In this document: in pieces, positions 45,314 through 54,965 of the stretch
Layout: each line of letters opens with the position of its first letter
Position numbering within the stretch: position 1 is the first letter of the stretch
Source: Pseudarthrobacter sp. NamE5
Lineage (GTDB): Bacteria > Actinomycetota > Actinomycetes > Actinomycetales > Micrococcaceae
Assembly: GCF_005796225.1 (NCBI RefSeq)
Contig: NZ_VAHO01000005.1
Location: 186,001 to 250,000 of the forward strand
Reading direction: 5' to 3'
Length of the DNA: 64,000 bases
Program-made: the position numbers and the translations under genes
Notes under the pieces: generated by a model
What the model was told of the DNA's origin: nothing
The model's input: only the letters and a program-made list of their open reading frames with translations
The model's database searches: none

Positions 45314-45994
45314 TTACGGTGAAGGAGCCGCGGAGGGTGAAACTGTGACAGCCGGGTTGCTCTCGAGGGACTTCACGACGGCGTCCCCAAGGGCCGCGAA
45401 TTCATTCAGTTCGGCCTCCCCGGACAAAACAACGGTGGTTCCGCGGTAGTCCAGCACCAGCGACTTCTCGCCCTTTCCGGTGTCGCGGAGCTCCCATTCC
45501 TGCCCGCCGACGTCCCGTGAGCCGGTGACGGGAGCATTTTTTGTCTGCTGCAGCAGCCACGTGGGGTTGGCGTTCCTGGTCTGGACCAAACCGATGAAAG
45601 ACTCCTCCGGCGTCAGGTAGCCCACTTCCCAGGTGGGGACGCCGCTGGCGGTGCCGGCCTCCCACCTTGCGTAGTTGGCCCGGAATGTGTCACCGGTGTC
45701 CGGCGCCACGGGTGTGAATCCCGCCACATCCGCTGCATTGCGGGCAGTGGCCGGCACATCGATGTCAGGACGGTAGCCCTCGCTCTTGGGCAGCGGATTC
45801 ATGAGGATGATGGGCAGGAAGGCCGCGATGCTCACCACCAGGGCGATGACCATCCCGATCACTGAGGCGTTGGCGCGCTTTGCGGCGGCGGCCGGAATGA
45901 CGGGCTTGACCGGTCCGTTCCCGGCCGCGGCACTGGATCCGCTGCCGCTTGCGGATCCCGTGGGGTCGGGGCTGGGGCTGGTCTTCTCCTGCAT
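45314..45994 (-). CDS. DUF4245 domain-containing membrane protein
   Basis: About 226 residues from ATG 45994, which has GAGGGG nine bases upstream; the frame is open to 46210 but that part overlaps the divergent glpX start and lacks similarity. A Ser/Gly/Pro head is followed by a membrane helix ~48-67 (IGMVIALVVSIAAFLPIIL) and an extracytoplasmic domain with YARWEAGTASGVPTWEVGYLTP typical of DUF4245. It is commonly located next to glpX in actinobacteria. Function unknown. Confidence 0.8.
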   Translation of the reverse strand: MQEKTSPSPDPTGSASGSGSSAAAGNGPVKPVIPAAAAKRANASVIGMVIALVVSIAAFLPIILMNPLPKSEGYRPDIDVPATARNAADVAGFTPVAPDTGDTFRANYARWEAGTASGVPTWEVGYLTPEESFIGLVQTRNANPTWLLQQTKNAPVTGSRDVGGQEWELRDTGKGEKSLVLDYRGTTVVLSGEAELNEFAALGDAVVKSLESNPAVTVSPSAAPSP

Positions 45995-46203
45995 ATCGTT
46001 CACCCCTCTATAGTCGCCCATCCCGGCGAACAACTTCCATTTGGCCGCCGTCCGGGAATTCTGCCTCCTTGGGGCACATTGCGGACCCGCGTCATCCACC
46101 CTCCAGCGGACGGCACCGCGACTATGATCAGTGATAGAGGAATCACCGTTCAGCTGTTCCGGCGGGGCGGGTTCAATGATCGCCACTCGAAGAAGAGGTT
46201 CAC

Positions 46204-47241
46204 GTGTCACCAGCGTCCATGACCCAGAAGTACTCCACCATCTCCCCGTCCCTGGCGGTGGGCAACGATGAGCCGGACCGCAACCTCGCCCTCGAGCTTG
46301 TCCGCGTTACCGAGGCGGCAGCAATCGCCGGCGGACACTGGGTCGGTTTCGGCGACAAGAACACCGCCGACGGCGCCGCCGTTGACGCTATGCGCTCCTT
46401 CCTGCAGACCGTCCACTTCAACGGCGTAGTGGTCATCGGCGAAGGTGAAAAGGACGAGGCCCCGATGCTGTTCAACGGCGAACGCGTCGGCGACGGCACC
46501 GGCCCCGAGGTGGACGTCGCAGTGGACCCCATCGATGGCACCCGGCTCACCGCCCTCGGCATCAACAACGCACTGGCCGTCCTGGCGGTTGCAGAGCGCG
46601 GCTCCATGTTCGACCCCTCCGCCGTGTTCTACATGGAAAAGCTCGTAACCGGCCCGGAAGCCGCGGACATGGTTGACCTTCGCCTGCCCGTGAAGCAGAA
46701 CCTGCACCTGATTGCCAAGGCCAAGGGCGTCAAGGTCAACCAGCTCAACGTCATGATCCTGGACCGTGACCGCCACCGCCCGCTGGTGGAGGAGATCCGC
46801 GAGGCAGGTGCGCGCACGAAGTTCATCATGGACGGTGACGTTGCCGGCGCCATTGCCGCCGCACGCTCCGGGACCGGTGTTGATGCGCTGATGGGTATTG
46901 GCGGTACTCCGGAGGGCATTGTCGCGGCCTGCGCCATCAAGTCGCTGGGCGGCGTCATCCAGGGCCGCCTGTGGCCCACCAGCGATGAGGAAAAGCAGAA
47001 GGCGATCGACGCCGGCCACGACCTGGAGCGCGTCCTCTCCACCAACGACCTCGTCTCCAGCGACAACTGCTACTTCGCTGCCACCGGCATCACTGACGGC
47101 GACCTCCTCAAGGGCGTCCGCTACTCCAAGGACAAGGTCCTGACGCAGTCCATCGTGATGCGTTCCAAGTCCGGCACCATCCGTTTCGTGGACGGCGAGC
47201 ACCGCGCCGACAAGTGGGAGGGCTACGCCCGCAGGAGCTAA
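46204..47241 (+). CDS. glpX: Class II fructose-1,6-bisphosphatase
   Basis: Gluconeogenic phosphatase, 345 residues. Metal-binding motifs are GDKNTADGAAVDAM, VIGEGEKDEAPML and VDPIDGTRLTA, with the substrate region TGITDGDLLKGVRY near the end. GTG 46204 has GAAGAGG upstream; the internal ATG at 46219 is also possible. Class II enzymes are the main FBPase in actinobacteria. It is divergent from the DUF4245 gene, with the start overlapping only the unused 5' part of that frame. Confidence 0.94.
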   Translation: MSPASMTQKYSTISPSLAVGNDEPDRNLALELVRVTEAAAIAGGHWVGFGDKNTADGAAVDAMRSFLQTVHFNGVVVIGEGEKDEAPMLFNGERVGDGTGPEVDVAVDPIDGTRLTALGINNALAVLAVAERGSMFDPSAVFYMEKLVTGPEAADMVDLRLPVKQNLHLIAKAKGVKVNQLNVMILDRDRHRPLVEEIREAGARTKFIMDGDVAGAIAAARSGTGVDALMGIGGTPEGIVAACAIKSLGGVIQGRLWPTSDEEKQKAIDAGHDLERVLSTNDLVSSDNCYFAATGITDGDLLKGVRYSKDKVLTQSIVMRSKSGTIRFVDGEHRADKWEGYARRS

Positions 47242-47261
47242 TGCCCTCGCCTGTCCGCCGT

Positions 47262-47296
47262 GGAGCCCCGGAGTGCCGAACGCACTCCGGGGCTCC
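47262..47296 (+). terminator. Terminator after glpX
   Basis: GGAGCCCCGGAGTGC (47262-47276) and GCACTCCGGGGCTCC (47282-47296) form a perfect 15-bp stem with loop CGAAC. It separates glpX from the FemX-like gene. Confidence 0.75.
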
Positions 47297-47339
47297 GCCG
47301 TTAAGCCCGTCATTATGCCCTTGGTATAGGGTTGAAGCC

Positions 47340-48395
47340 ATGATTCCTGCTGTTGTGCCCTGTACTGACCGCGCCCTCTGGGACGAACTCGTTGACCAAT
47401 TCCAGGGACATCCGCAACAGCTCTGGGGCTGGGGCGAGACCAAGGCGATGCACGGCTGGTCAGTGGACCGGGTCCTGGTCAACGACGGCGACAACACCAT
47501 CGGCTGCGCCCAGTTGCTGGTCCGCCGCCTTCCGCTTCCGTTCCGGGCCCTGGTCTACATCCCCAGGGGGCCCATGTGCTCGGCCCAGGACGCACAGGTG
47601 GTCCTCAACCGGCTGGCCGAGCATGCGGCCCTCCGGCACCGCGGAGTCGCCCTGAGCATCGAGCCGGACTGGGACCACGACTCCGTCTTCGCCGGTGCCG
47701 TGACTGCCGCCGGCTTCCGTTCCTCCACGAACACCGTGCTGATTCCGCGCACGCTGATCCTCGACCTCAGCAGGTCCGACGACGAGCTGATGGCGGACAT
47801 GTCCAAGTCCACCCGCGCCAACATCCGCAAGGCCATGCGCAGCGACGTTGAGTTCCGCAAGGTGAAAAACGATGCGGAGCTGGAGCAGGTGCTGGGCATT
47901 TACCACGAGACGGCGGAACGGGCCGGGTTCGGGATCCACCAGGATGAGTACTACCGGGACATCTTCCGGAACATGGGTGACGGCTCACCAATCATCGGCG
48001 CTTTCGACGGCGAGCAGCTGCTGGCGTTCGCCTGGCTCGCCAGGAGCGGCTCCACCGCTTTCGAGCTGTACGGCGGTGTCTCTGCCGAGGGGCAGAAACA
48101 GCGCGTCAACTACGGCGTGAAGTGGGCAGCGATCCAGGCCATGCGTGAGGACGGCTGCACCCGGTACGACTTCAACGGCTTGCTCAATGACGGAATCTCG
48201 GACTTCAAGAAGCAGTTCGCAAAGCATGAGAACATGCTCCTGGGCACCTGGGAGAAGCCGCTCTCGCCGCTCTACCCTGCCTACGCACAGGCAATGCCCC
48301 TGGCCCGCCGCGGGCTGCAAACCGCGCGGCGCGTGGTGAAGGCTGCTGCCGGGCAGGTCCGTCCCGTAATGCAGCGCCTGCGCCCCGGCAGTTAG
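47340..48395 (+). CDS. FemX/FemAB-like peptidoglycan interpeptide-bridge aminoacyltransferase
   Basis: 351 residues of the FemABX family, which use aminoacyl-tRNA to add bridge amino acids to lipid II. Two GNAT-like halves are seen: FQGHPQQLWGWGETKAMHGW early, and later YDFNGLLNDGISDFKKQFAKHENMLLGTW, with the DMSKSTRANIRKAMRSDV region matching the family. TAGGGT at 47327-47332, seven bases before ATG, suggests a leaderless mRNA; the upstream frame runs into glpX and the terminator. The added amino acid cannot be read from sequence. Confidence 0.83.
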   Translation: MIPAVVPCTDRALWDELVDQFQGHPQQLWGWGETKAMHGWSVDRVLVNDGDNTIGCAQLLVRRLPLPFRALVYIPRGPMCSAQDAQVVLNRLAEHAALRHRGVALSIEPDWDHDSVFAGAVTAAGFRSSTNTVLIPRTLILDLSRSDDELMADMSKSTRANIRKAMRSDVEFRKVKNDAELEQVLGIYHETAERAGFGIHQDEYYRDIFRNMGDGSPIIGAFDGEQLLAFAWLARSGSTAFELYGGVSAEGQKQRVNYGVKWAAIQAMREDGCTRYDFNGLLNDGISDFKKQFAKHENMLLGTWEKPLSPLYPAYAQAMPLARRGLQTARRVVKAAAGQVRPVMQRLRPGS

Positions 48396-48447
48396 CCTTA
48401 GGGCCGGCCGGCGCTTCCAACAGCTTGGGCGGCCCGCAGCCAGCCGG

Positions 48448-49698
48448 CTATCGAAGGCCGGTGGTCACCGCAAACGCCAGGGCGGGCCCGGTACTGCCCG
48501 CCACCGGGTGTACGTTGACGGGGGCCTCGGCCGCGGCCAGGAAAGCGCTGCCGCCATGGGAAAGCTGGAGGTCACCCTTGGGCGAATCCAGATACACATC
48601 CCCGGCAACCACAATAACCATCGCCGCTCCGGACTGGGCCAGCGGGACGGGTCCCGCGTCCGGTGCAAGTTCGATGCGCTGAAGCTGGAACTCCTCGAAC
48701 GGCGGGCGGAAGACTTCCTGGTCCAGTTCCGTCCTTTCAGCCGGGAGCATGGGCACTGCAACTGGGCGGAAGTCAATGGTCCGCAGGAGTTCGGGCACGT
48801 CCACGAACTTCGGAGTCAGGCCACCGCGCAGGACATTGTCCGAGGACGCCATCACTTCCACGCCCAGACCGTGCAAATAGGCGTGGACATTTCCAGCGGG
48901 GAGGTAGACAGCCTCACCTGGCGCCAGCGAGATGCGGTTCAGCAGCAGGGAGATCAGGACGCCGGAATCCCCGGGGTACTTCTCGTTAAGGCTGATGACC
49001 GTGTTGAGTTCGGCCTCGTACGGGGCCAGGGGAGCGCCGGAGACCAGCGCCGCCACTACCAGTGCTGTGTCATCAGAGACGGATCGGCCACCGGTGATCA
49101 GGCGTTCGAAAGCCGTGCGGAGGCCGCCCCCTTCGTCGGTGGCGTCGAGGTCATCCAACAGCGAACCGATCAGCGGCGGCACGTCGTCTTCAACTGAATC
49201 GAAAGCGGCTGCCACATGGGCCAGGATTTTCCGTGTTTCCGCGGCAGGACGGAAACCGCAGAGCGCCTCGAACGGTGTCAGGGCAAAAATCATCTCGGGC
49301 TTGTGGTTGTCGTCCCGGTAATTCCTGTTAGGCGCGTTTGCTGCCAGTCCCTCGGCATTTTCGCGTGCAAAGCCCGTCCGCGCCTGCTCAAGGCTGGGGT
49401 GGACCTGAAGGGAGAGCGGCTGGGCAGCCGCGAGGATCTTTGCCAGGAAGGGCAGGCGGGGGCCGAACCGGCCCACGGATTCGGCACCAAGGAAATGCTC
49501 GGGATCCCGTGCAATCAGCGCATCCAGGGGGGTGGCCGTCCCATCCTCCGGAACTTGCGCCACAGACGGCGAGTCGGGGTGCGCGCCAATCCACAGCTCT
49601 GCTTCCGGACCGCCTGACTCTGGCCTCCCGAGGAGCGCGGCGATGGCCGTCGTCGAACCCCATGCGTAGTCGCGAAGGACATTCTCAATCTCGTACAA
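48448..49698 (-). CDS. manA: Mannose-6-phosphate isomerase, class I
   Basis: Cupin zinc enzyme linking fructose-6-phosphate and mannose-6-phosphate, the entry to GDP-mannose and envelope mannans. About 416 residues from TTG 49698 (MYEIENVLRDYAWGS), which matches known N-termini; the frame is open to an ATG at 49746 that overlaps the LCP gene and lacks a ribosome site. AELWIGAHPDSPS, QPLSLQVHPSLEQA and DDNHKPEMIFAL carry zinc and substrate residues. In M. tuberculosis manA lies near whiB2 and ahcY; here it sits on the other side of the purEK pair. Confidence 0.9.
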   Translation of the reverse strand: MYEIENVLRDYAWGSTTAIAALLGRPESGGPEAELWIGAHPDSPSVAQVPEDGTATPLDALIARDPEHFLGAESVGRFGPRLPFLAKILAAAQPLSLQVHPSLEQARTGFARENAEGLAANAPNRNYRDDNHKPEMIFALTPFEALCGFRPAAETRKILAHVAAAFDSVEDDVPPLIGSLLDDLDATDEGGGLRTAFERLITGGRSVSDDTALVVAALVSGAPLAPYEAELNTVISLNEKYPGDSGVLISLLLNRISLAPGEAVYLPAGNVHAYLHGLGVEVMASSDNVLRGGLTPKFVDVPELLRTIDFRPVAVPMLPAERTELDQEVFRPPFEEFQLQRIELAPDAGPVPLAQSGAAMVIVVAGDVYLDSPKGDLQLSHGGSAFLAAAEAPVNVHPVAGSTGPALAFAVTTGLR

Positions 49699-49730
49699 AT
49701 CCGTTCCGTTTCTTTCGTCGGGTTTGGAGC

Positions 49731-51377
49731 CTAGAGAGCCGCACATTGGCCGTTGGTGGCCACGAGCTGGCGGATGGCCTCTTCGTTGCCCTCGAGCTTG
49801 AGCTGCGTCAGCAGCTCTTCAGTAATCGGCTCGCCGTCCGGTGTTGTGGTCACGGGGATGAAGTCCGACGGCGTGGGCTGCTGGACCATGCTGCCGCTTG
49901 CCGGCAGGATCGCCAGTGATGCCCCTGCCGCCTGAACATGCCCCGCGCCGGCACCCGGGGCCACCATGGCGTCATCGGTGATTCCTGCAGACTGGGCGCC
50001 GCCGGCCGATGCCGATGCCAGCAACTGGTCAACGCGCTCGTGGATCTGGTCAAAGTCTGGAACAGTGGAGAAAGACGCATCGAAGTCAGGCGGGCCGATG
50101 GTCAGGCGCTTGGCCTCCTGGCCTTTGGCTTTGATGGCGAGGTCGACGAAGCTGCCCAGCTGCGTCGAGGAGATATTGGAGTCCACCACCTTGGTGCCCG
50201 CGTTGGCAATGTCCTCGAACTTTGCCAGCAACGTGGCGGGATCCAACTGCTTCAACATGGCCTGCTGCACGCACTGCTGGCGCTGGATGCGGGAGTAGTC
50301 GTCCACGTACTCGCGGGACCGGCCGTACCACAGCGCCTGGTTGCCATCGAGTGTTTGTTCGCCGGCGGGGATCCAGCCGAGCGGCATACCGTGGGTTTGG
50401 CTGAAGTCGTCGTAGTAGCCGCTCATCGGAACCCATCCGCCGGCCTTGATCCTGATGCCTCCCATGGCGTCGATCAGAGTGGCGAATCCCTCCATGTCCA
50501 CCAGGACATAGGCCTGGATTTCCAGGCCAAGGGTTCCGGAGACGGCCTCCATGGTTGCCTGCGCCCCCGGATCGGCCACACCGGGGTAGAGGTCCGCGTA
50601 TTCGTTTGTGACCTCTGTGTTGATGGCGTTGATCAGGCATTCGTCGCCGCAGTTGTAGCCGTCGGGATAGATCTCACGCATGGGTGAATCTTCGCTGAAC
50701 TGGGCATTCTGGAAGTTACGCGGGACGGAAATGATGGCGGTCTGTCCAGTTTCGGCATCCACGCTCAGCACGGAGAGGCTGTCCGGGCGCCTTCCGGTGC
50801 GGTCGTCCCCGGCGTCACCGCCCATCATCAGGAAGTTGTAGCGCCCGTCCACGGGGTCTATTGCGGGACCGGAGGAAAAGATGCTGCCGATGGCGTTGCG
50901 GCTGACGTTGAGCAGGTACGCCAGGTAGCTGAGCGAGCCGCTGCCAAGGACCAGCGCGAGCACGAGCACAACCGCGACGGCAGGTCGTGCGGAGGGTGCC
51001 AGCAGCACAGGGCGGATGAGCCGCAGCGTGTTGATGAAGAGGACTGCCCAGCCCACAGCCAGCGCTACCAGCAGGATGACAAGCGCCAGTGAGGCAAAAG
51101 GATGGGTGATGATGCTGATCAGCAGGCTCCGGTTAAAGAGCAGCAGGAGCCCAGCCAGCACCACTGCGGTCCACACCCCGAGCGTCACGCGCAGCGCGGA
51201 CCGGCCCAGTTTCCGGTCGCCGGCCACCAATTGCGCACTGCCCGGGATCAAGAGGGTCAGCAGCACCAGCACGAACGCACGTTTGGTGCGGACTGGAGGG
51301 GAAGCAGTGACCGGGTAACGGACGGGATCGGTCAGGCCGGTGTCCGAGGCTGACCGCTGCACTTTGCTGCTGGACAT
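49731..51377 (-). CDS. LytR-CpsA-Psr (LCP) family cell-wall glycopolymer transferase
   Basis: 548 residues. Four hydrophobic helices in the first ~150 residues, then the extracytoplasmic LCP domain from ~180: FLMMGGDAGDDRTGRRPDSL, VDMEGFATLIDAMGGI and GNQALWYGRSREYVDDYSRI carry the Asp and Arg residues that bind the polyprenyl phosphate. LCP enzymes attach teichoic acids or arabinogalactan-type polymers to peptidoglycan. The C-terminal ~110 residues are an Ala/Gly/Pro-rich tail with a short predicted helical end. It lies between purE and manA on the same strand. Confidence 0.88.
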   Translation of the reverse strand: MSSSKVQRSASDTGLTDPVRYPVTASPPVRTKRAFVLVLLTLLIPGSAQLVAGDRKLGRSALRVTLGVWTAVVLAGLLLLFNRSLLISIITHPFASLALVILLVALAVGWAVLFINTLRLIRPVLLAPSARPAVAVVLVLALVLGSGSLSYLAYLLNVSRNAIGSIFSSGPAIDPVDGRYNFLMMGGDAGDDRTGRRPDSLSVLSVDAETGQTAIISVPRNFQNAQFSEDSPMREIYPDGYNCGDECLINAINTEVTNEYADLYPGVADPGAQATMEAVSGTLGLEIQAYVLVDMEGFATLIDAMGGIRIKAGGWVPMSGYYDDFSQTHGMPLGWIPAGEQTLDGNQALWYGRSREYVDDYSRIQRQQCVQQAMLKQLDPATLLAKFEDIANAGTKVVDSNISSTQLGSFVDLAIKAKGQEAKRLTIGPPDFDASFSTVPDFDQIHERVDQLLASASAGGAQSAGITDDAMVAPGAGAGHVQAAGASLAILPASGSMVQQPTPSDFIPVTTTPDGEPITEELLTQLKLEGNEEAIRQLVATNGQCAAL

Positions 51378-51386
51378 ACGCGGCGC

Positions 51387-51968
51387 CTAGCGGCTGCCCC
51401 GGAGGGCGCCGTTGCCTTCGGCGAAGACTTCGCTGACTTTTTGCCGCAGGTTTGCGCCCTTGCGGGCGGCGACGGCGTTCAGGTCGGCTGCGAAATCAAG
51501 GAGGTCGGCGCGCAGCGACGCGGCCAGCTCGTCCGTGCCGGCAGCGAGCATCCGGACGGCAAGGAGCCCTGCGTTGCGGGCCCCGGCGATGGAAACGGTG
51601 GCCACCGGAACGCCGGCCGGCATTTGGACGATGGACAGCAGCGAGTCCATCCCGTCCAAGGTTTTCAGGGGGACGGGCACGCCGATGACCGGAAGCGGCG
51701 TGACGCTCGCCAGCATGCCCGGCAGGTGCGCTGCGCCTCCTGCACCGGCGATAATCACCCGCAAGCCCCGCTCGTGTGCCGTCTGTCCGTAGCGGATCAT
51801 CTCCGTGGGCATCCGGTGCGCTGACACCACGTCCGCTTCGAAGGGAATCCCGAACTCCGCCAGCGCATCAGCCGCAGCCTCCATCACCGGCCAGTCAGAG
51901 TCGGAGCCCATGACCAGTCCCACCAGCGGGGCGGTCTGCGAAGCGGCGGACTCGGCTTGGGCGCTCAT
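51387..51968 (-). CDS. purE: N5-carboxyaminoimidazole ribonucleotide mutase
   Basis: Purine biosynthesis, converting N5-CAIR to CAIR. 193 residues. [29 protein letters not shown] and [17 protein letters not shown] are the class I PurE motifs, with the His of SAHR as the catalytic residue. ATG 51968 overlaps the purK stop, indicating coupling. Confidence 0.95.
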   Translation of the reverse strand: MSAQAESAASQTAPLVGLVMGSDSDWPVMEAAADALAEFGIPFEADVVSAHRMPTEMIRYGQTAHERGLRVIIAGAGGAAHLPGMLASVTPLPVIGVPVPLKTLDGMDSLLSIVQMPAGVPVATVSIAGARNAGLLAVRMLAAGTDELAASLRADLLDFAADLNAVAARKGANLRQKVSEVFAEGNGALRGSR

Positions 51969-53161
51969 GCGGTCTCCTCGAAAGTCTGCGACGGCTCTTC
52001 TGCCGGAACCCGACCATCGCGGATGATGTTTGCCACCAGGGCGGCGCGGCGGCGGACAGCCTCGACGTCCGCTGTGGATTGGCCCACCAGGTTCACGTGT
52101 CCGATCTTGCGGCCGGGACGCACCGACTTGCCGTAACAGTGGACTTTGGCAGCAGGCTCGCTGGCGAGGGCCACTGGGTAGGCGGAAAACAGGTCCTGGT
52201 TTTCGCCCCCCAGGAAGTTCTTCATCACCGCGACCGGCGCAAGCGCATCGGTGGCTCCCAGGGGGAGGTTGAGCACTGCGCGCAGGTGCTGTTCGAACTG
52301 GCTGGTCACCGACCCGTCCTGTGTCCAGTGCCCGGTGTTATGCGGGCGCATGGCAAGTTCGTTGATGAGGAATCCTGCGCCGGTTCCGGGGGTCTCGAAC
52401 AGTTCCACGGCCAGCACGCCCGTCACGTCCAGTTCGGCGGCAATCCGCAGTGCCGCATCCTCGGCGGCTGCCGCAACTTCCACCGGGATGTCCAGTGCAG
52501 GCGCTATCACTTCATCACACACACCATCCACCTGGATGGTATGAACTACCGGCCAGGCGCGGGCTTCGCCGTCGGGGGTCCTGGCAACCAGCGCGGAAAG
52601 CTCCCGCGTGAAGTCAACCTTGGCTTCTGCGAGAAGCGGGCTCATGGCATCGAACCAGTCCCTGCTCTCTGCCGCCTCCTCTGCGGAGGAAACGATGCGG
52701 ACACCTTTGCCGTCGTACCCGCCACGCGGCATCTTCAGCACCACGGGCCAGCCCGTCTCTTCACCGAAGCTGACCAATGCTGCAACGTCGTGCACCTCTG
52801 CCCACGCGGGATTGGGCAGCTCCAGCCGGTCGATCGCCGAACGCATCACCAGTTTGTCCTGCGCATGGACGAGTGCGTCCGGCCCCGGCTGGACATTGAC
52901 GCCGGCCTCCTGCAGGGCGCGGAGATGCCCGGTGGGCACGTGCTCATGGTCAAAGGTCATGACGTCCAGCCCCTGCGCAAAGTCCAGGAGCGTCTGCAGA
53001 TCCTTGTAGTCGCCCACTGGAGAGGAGGACACTGCTGATACAGCGGAGACGTCGTCGCCTTCGGCAAGGACGCGGAGTTCAAAGCCGAGAGCAGTTGCGG
53101 CCGGGGCCATCATTCGGGCTAGCTGGCCGCCGCCAACCACACCTATCACTGGAAAAGTCAC
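51965..53161 (-). CDS. purK: N5-carboxyaminoimidazole ribonucleotide synthase
   Basis: ATP-grasp enzyme making N5-CAIR from AIR and bicarbonate. 398 residues. [20 protein letters not shown] is the N-terminal domain signature, [20 protein letters not shown] the ATP-grasp Lys loop, and [13 protein letters not shown] the metal/ATP region. The start is GTG 53161; TAGGCT precedes it by 7 bases. It forms the purKE operon on the minus strand, divergent from the GtrA gene. Confidence 0.95.
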   Translation of the reverse strand: MTFPVIGVVGGGQLARMMAPAATALGFELRVLAEGDDVSAVSAVSSSPVGDYKDLQTLLDFAQGLDVMTFDHEHVPTGHLRALQEAGVNVQPGPDALVHAQDKLVMRSAIDRLELPNPAWAEVHDVAALVSFGEETGWPVVLKMPRGGYDGKGVRIVSSAEEAAESRDWFDAMSPLLAEAKVDFTRELSALVARTPDGEARAWPVVHTIQVDGVCDEVIAPALDIPVEVAAAAEDAALRIAAELDVTGVLAVELFETPGTGAGFLINELAMRPHNTGHWTQDGSVTSQFEQHLRAVLNLPLGATDALAPVAVMKNFLGGENQDLFSAYPVALASEPAAKVHCYGKSVRPGRKIGHVNLVGQSTADVEAVRRRAALVANIIRDGRVPAEEPSQTFEETA

Positions 53162-53335
53162 AGTAGCCAGCCTACCGAAGACCGCCCGTATCCCGCGTTT
53201 AAGTGCCGGCAGCCGTGGAGTGTTTCGGCGGCCGGCCGCTCCGCGGGCACAGGTTGGGGAGGCTGTGGCACAGGTTTAGGGGCTAAAATAGGCCTCTGGC
53301 CCGATGGCCCACAGTTCACAAAGCCATGGAGGGCC

Positions 53336-53896
53336 ATGATCACCGCACTTGCAGACCGTATTCGGGGCCTCGCCTCGCTTTTTTGGCGCGAGGTGGCCAA
53401 GTTCGGAGCAGTAGGCGGCGTGGCGTTCGTCATTGACAACGGCCTGACCTACTACCTGATGCATGGCCCCATGACGGACAGCGAGGCCAAAGCGCGGTTT
53501 GTCGGCGCCTCAGTCGCCACTGTTTTCTCGTGGATCGCCAACCGGTTGTGGACCTTCAGGCACCGGCGGCAGGCCAACATACTCCGCGAATTCCTGATGT
53601 TTGTCCTTATCAACGGAATTGGCATCGGCATCTCCACGGGCTTTACGGCCCTTGCCAAGTACGGGCTGGGCGTTACGGACAAGAACCTGCTGTTCTCTGC
53701 CGGGGTGTTGGGCATCCTGGTGGCTACGGTGGTCCGGTTCTTCGCCTACCGCTTCCTGGTGTTCAACCAGGAACTGGACCAGGAACCAGAGTTTTCCCAT
53801 GACCACGAGCTCATCGAGCTCCACCACCACAAGGAACACGAGGTTGCCGTAGAGCGGTCTGTGGAGCGCGAGCCTTCCCCTGAACCCAAGCAGTAG
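53336..53896 (+). CDS. GtrA family membrane protein
   Basis: 186 residues with four hydrophobic helices from ~20 to ~140. VAKFGAVGGVAFVIDNGLTY is the family opening, and FRHRRQANILREFLMFVLINGIG lies between helices 2 and 3. GtrA proteins are thought to help move polyprenyl-linked sugars across the membrane. The tail is His/Glu-rich. ATG 53336 follows GGAGG. A similar gene next to purK is known from M. tuberculosis, as recalled. Confidence 0.85.
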   Translation: MITALADRIRGLASLFWREVAKFGAVGGVAFVIDNGLTYYLMHGPMTDSEAKARFVGASVATVFSWIANRLWTFRHRRQANILREFLMFVLINGIGIGISTGFTALAKYGLGVTDKNLLFSAGVLGILVATVVRFFAYRFLVFNQELDQEPEFSHDHELIELHHHKEHEVAVERSVEREPSPEPKQ

Positions 53897-53941
53897 CTGA
53901 ACCCGCCTGGTACGACCGGCCCGACGGAAGCTTCCGCTTTC

Positions 53942-54640
53942 CTAGCTGCCGTGTACCCGCTCCGCCGCCAGAAGCTTGTCCGTCAGTTCCACGTCCTGGT
54001 GCGTGAGCACCACAGAGCCGTCACGCCGCCAGGCGCCAAGGGCATTGGACAGCGCCGCCTCCAGTCCATCGCCGGCCGGTATGTGCAGGCGGACGCCTAC
54101 TTCATGGGGAACAGCGAAACCCTCCAGCAGGTCCCGGTGAAGGTGCCGGCGCCCGTCGCTGCCCACGATGGCGCAGGCTGAAGGATCGGGAACCGCGTGC
54201 GGCATGAAAACGTCCCCGTGGGAGCGGACCTCGGCCGCATAGTCAAGGTATCCGGAGGCCAGCTCACCGGGCCAGCGCATGGCCAGCGCCGGAAGCGCAA
54301 CGGCAACCACGGCGTCGTATTTTCCCGTTGCGGATGCGGGCTCGGCGGTGACCAGGAAATCCGCTGCCTCCCCGTCCAGCACGGCCTCCAGCCCGAGCTG
54401 CCAGGCGGCCAGCGCCCACACCATGGCTTTCCAGTGCGCCGGAAGGTCAAGCCGTAGCCGCATGCCTGGTACGGCGTCCAGTTCGTCCTGGAGCAGGTTG
54501 CTCGTCTTGGCCACCCAGTTGTCCAGCACCCGGCCGGACAACTCCACCCGCTCGGCGTCCGGGCCGTACCAGGTAAGCCGCGGGGCGGTGGAATTGCCGG
54601 AACGAAGGGCTGCCATGAGACCAGCTGCGGGGGTTTCCAT
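53942..54640 (-). CDS. TIGR03089 family protein
   Basis: About 232 residues from ATG 54640, which has CAGGAT six bases upstream, close to the leaderless pattern; the frame reaches GTG 54739 inside the CRP-like palindrome, which is unlikely to be coding. RLTWYGPDAERVELSGRVLDNWVAKTSNLLQDEL resembles the N-terminal part of AMP-forming ligases without the catalytic C-terminal domain, consistent with the actinobacterial TIGR03089 family of unknown function (core VELSGRVLDNWVAKTSNLL). Confidence 0.8.
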   Translation of the reverse strand: METPAAGLMAALRSGNSTAPRLTWYGPDAERVELSGRVLDNWVAKTSNLLQDELDAVPGMRLRLDLPAHWKAMVWALAAWQLGLEAVLDGEAADFLVTAEPASATGKYDAVVAVALPALAMRWPGELASGYLDYAAEVRSHGDVFMPHAVPDPSACAIVGSDGRRHLHRDLLEGFAVPHEVGVRLHIPAGDGLEAALSNALGAWRRDGSVVLTHQDVELTDKLLAAERVHGS

Positions 54641-54724
54641 GGCTACATCCTGCCACCGGCGGAGAAGATGGTCACTGCCCGTACCCCCGATGCCAGGCCG
54701 GGCTGCACAGCCAGGCGAGCCTGA

Positions 54725-54740
54725 TGTGAGATATCTCACA
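54725..54740. promoter_or_regulatory. Perfect CRP/GlxR-type palindrome
   Basis: TGTGAGATATCTCACA is a 16-bp perfect palindrome and matches TGTGA-N6-TCACA at all ten fixed positions. It is 85 bases from the TIGR03089 start and about 190 bases before the whiB -35 region. Confidence 0.65.
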
Positions 54741-54925
54741 CGAAATCCTCAGTGTGCTTGCTATTTTTTCCGATGGCAGGTATTTTCCAGCATTTGACGG
54801 CGATTTTGCGCCGTTCGGAGACGTCTCCTGACGGCGCACCCCTCCCAGGCGCCCGAGTCTGAAAAATTCCCGGGCGTGGCGTGCGCCAACTTCCTCAACC
54901 GGAGTGATTATTATCCGGCAGCCGC

Positions 54926-54965
54926 TTGACTCGCCCTAGTTACACACGTGTAATTAGATATCTAA
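54926..54965 (+). promoter_or_regulatory. whiB promoter with two abutting palindromes
   Basis: -35 TTGACT (54926-54931) and -10 TGTAAT (54949-54954) are 17 bp apart. TTACACACGTGTAA (54940-54953) covers most of the -10, and TTAGATATCTAA (54954-54965) follows with no gap over the predicted start of transcription. Binding at either would block the promoter. The regulators are unknown. Confidence 0.6.

Noticed and set aside
46130..46155. CRP-like site before glpX
   Set aside because: GTGA and TCAC are separated by eight bases instead of six.
54940..54953. BldD box over the whiB -10
   Set aside because: TTACACACGTGTAA is one base longer in the centre than the BldD consensus, so I leave the operator unnamed.
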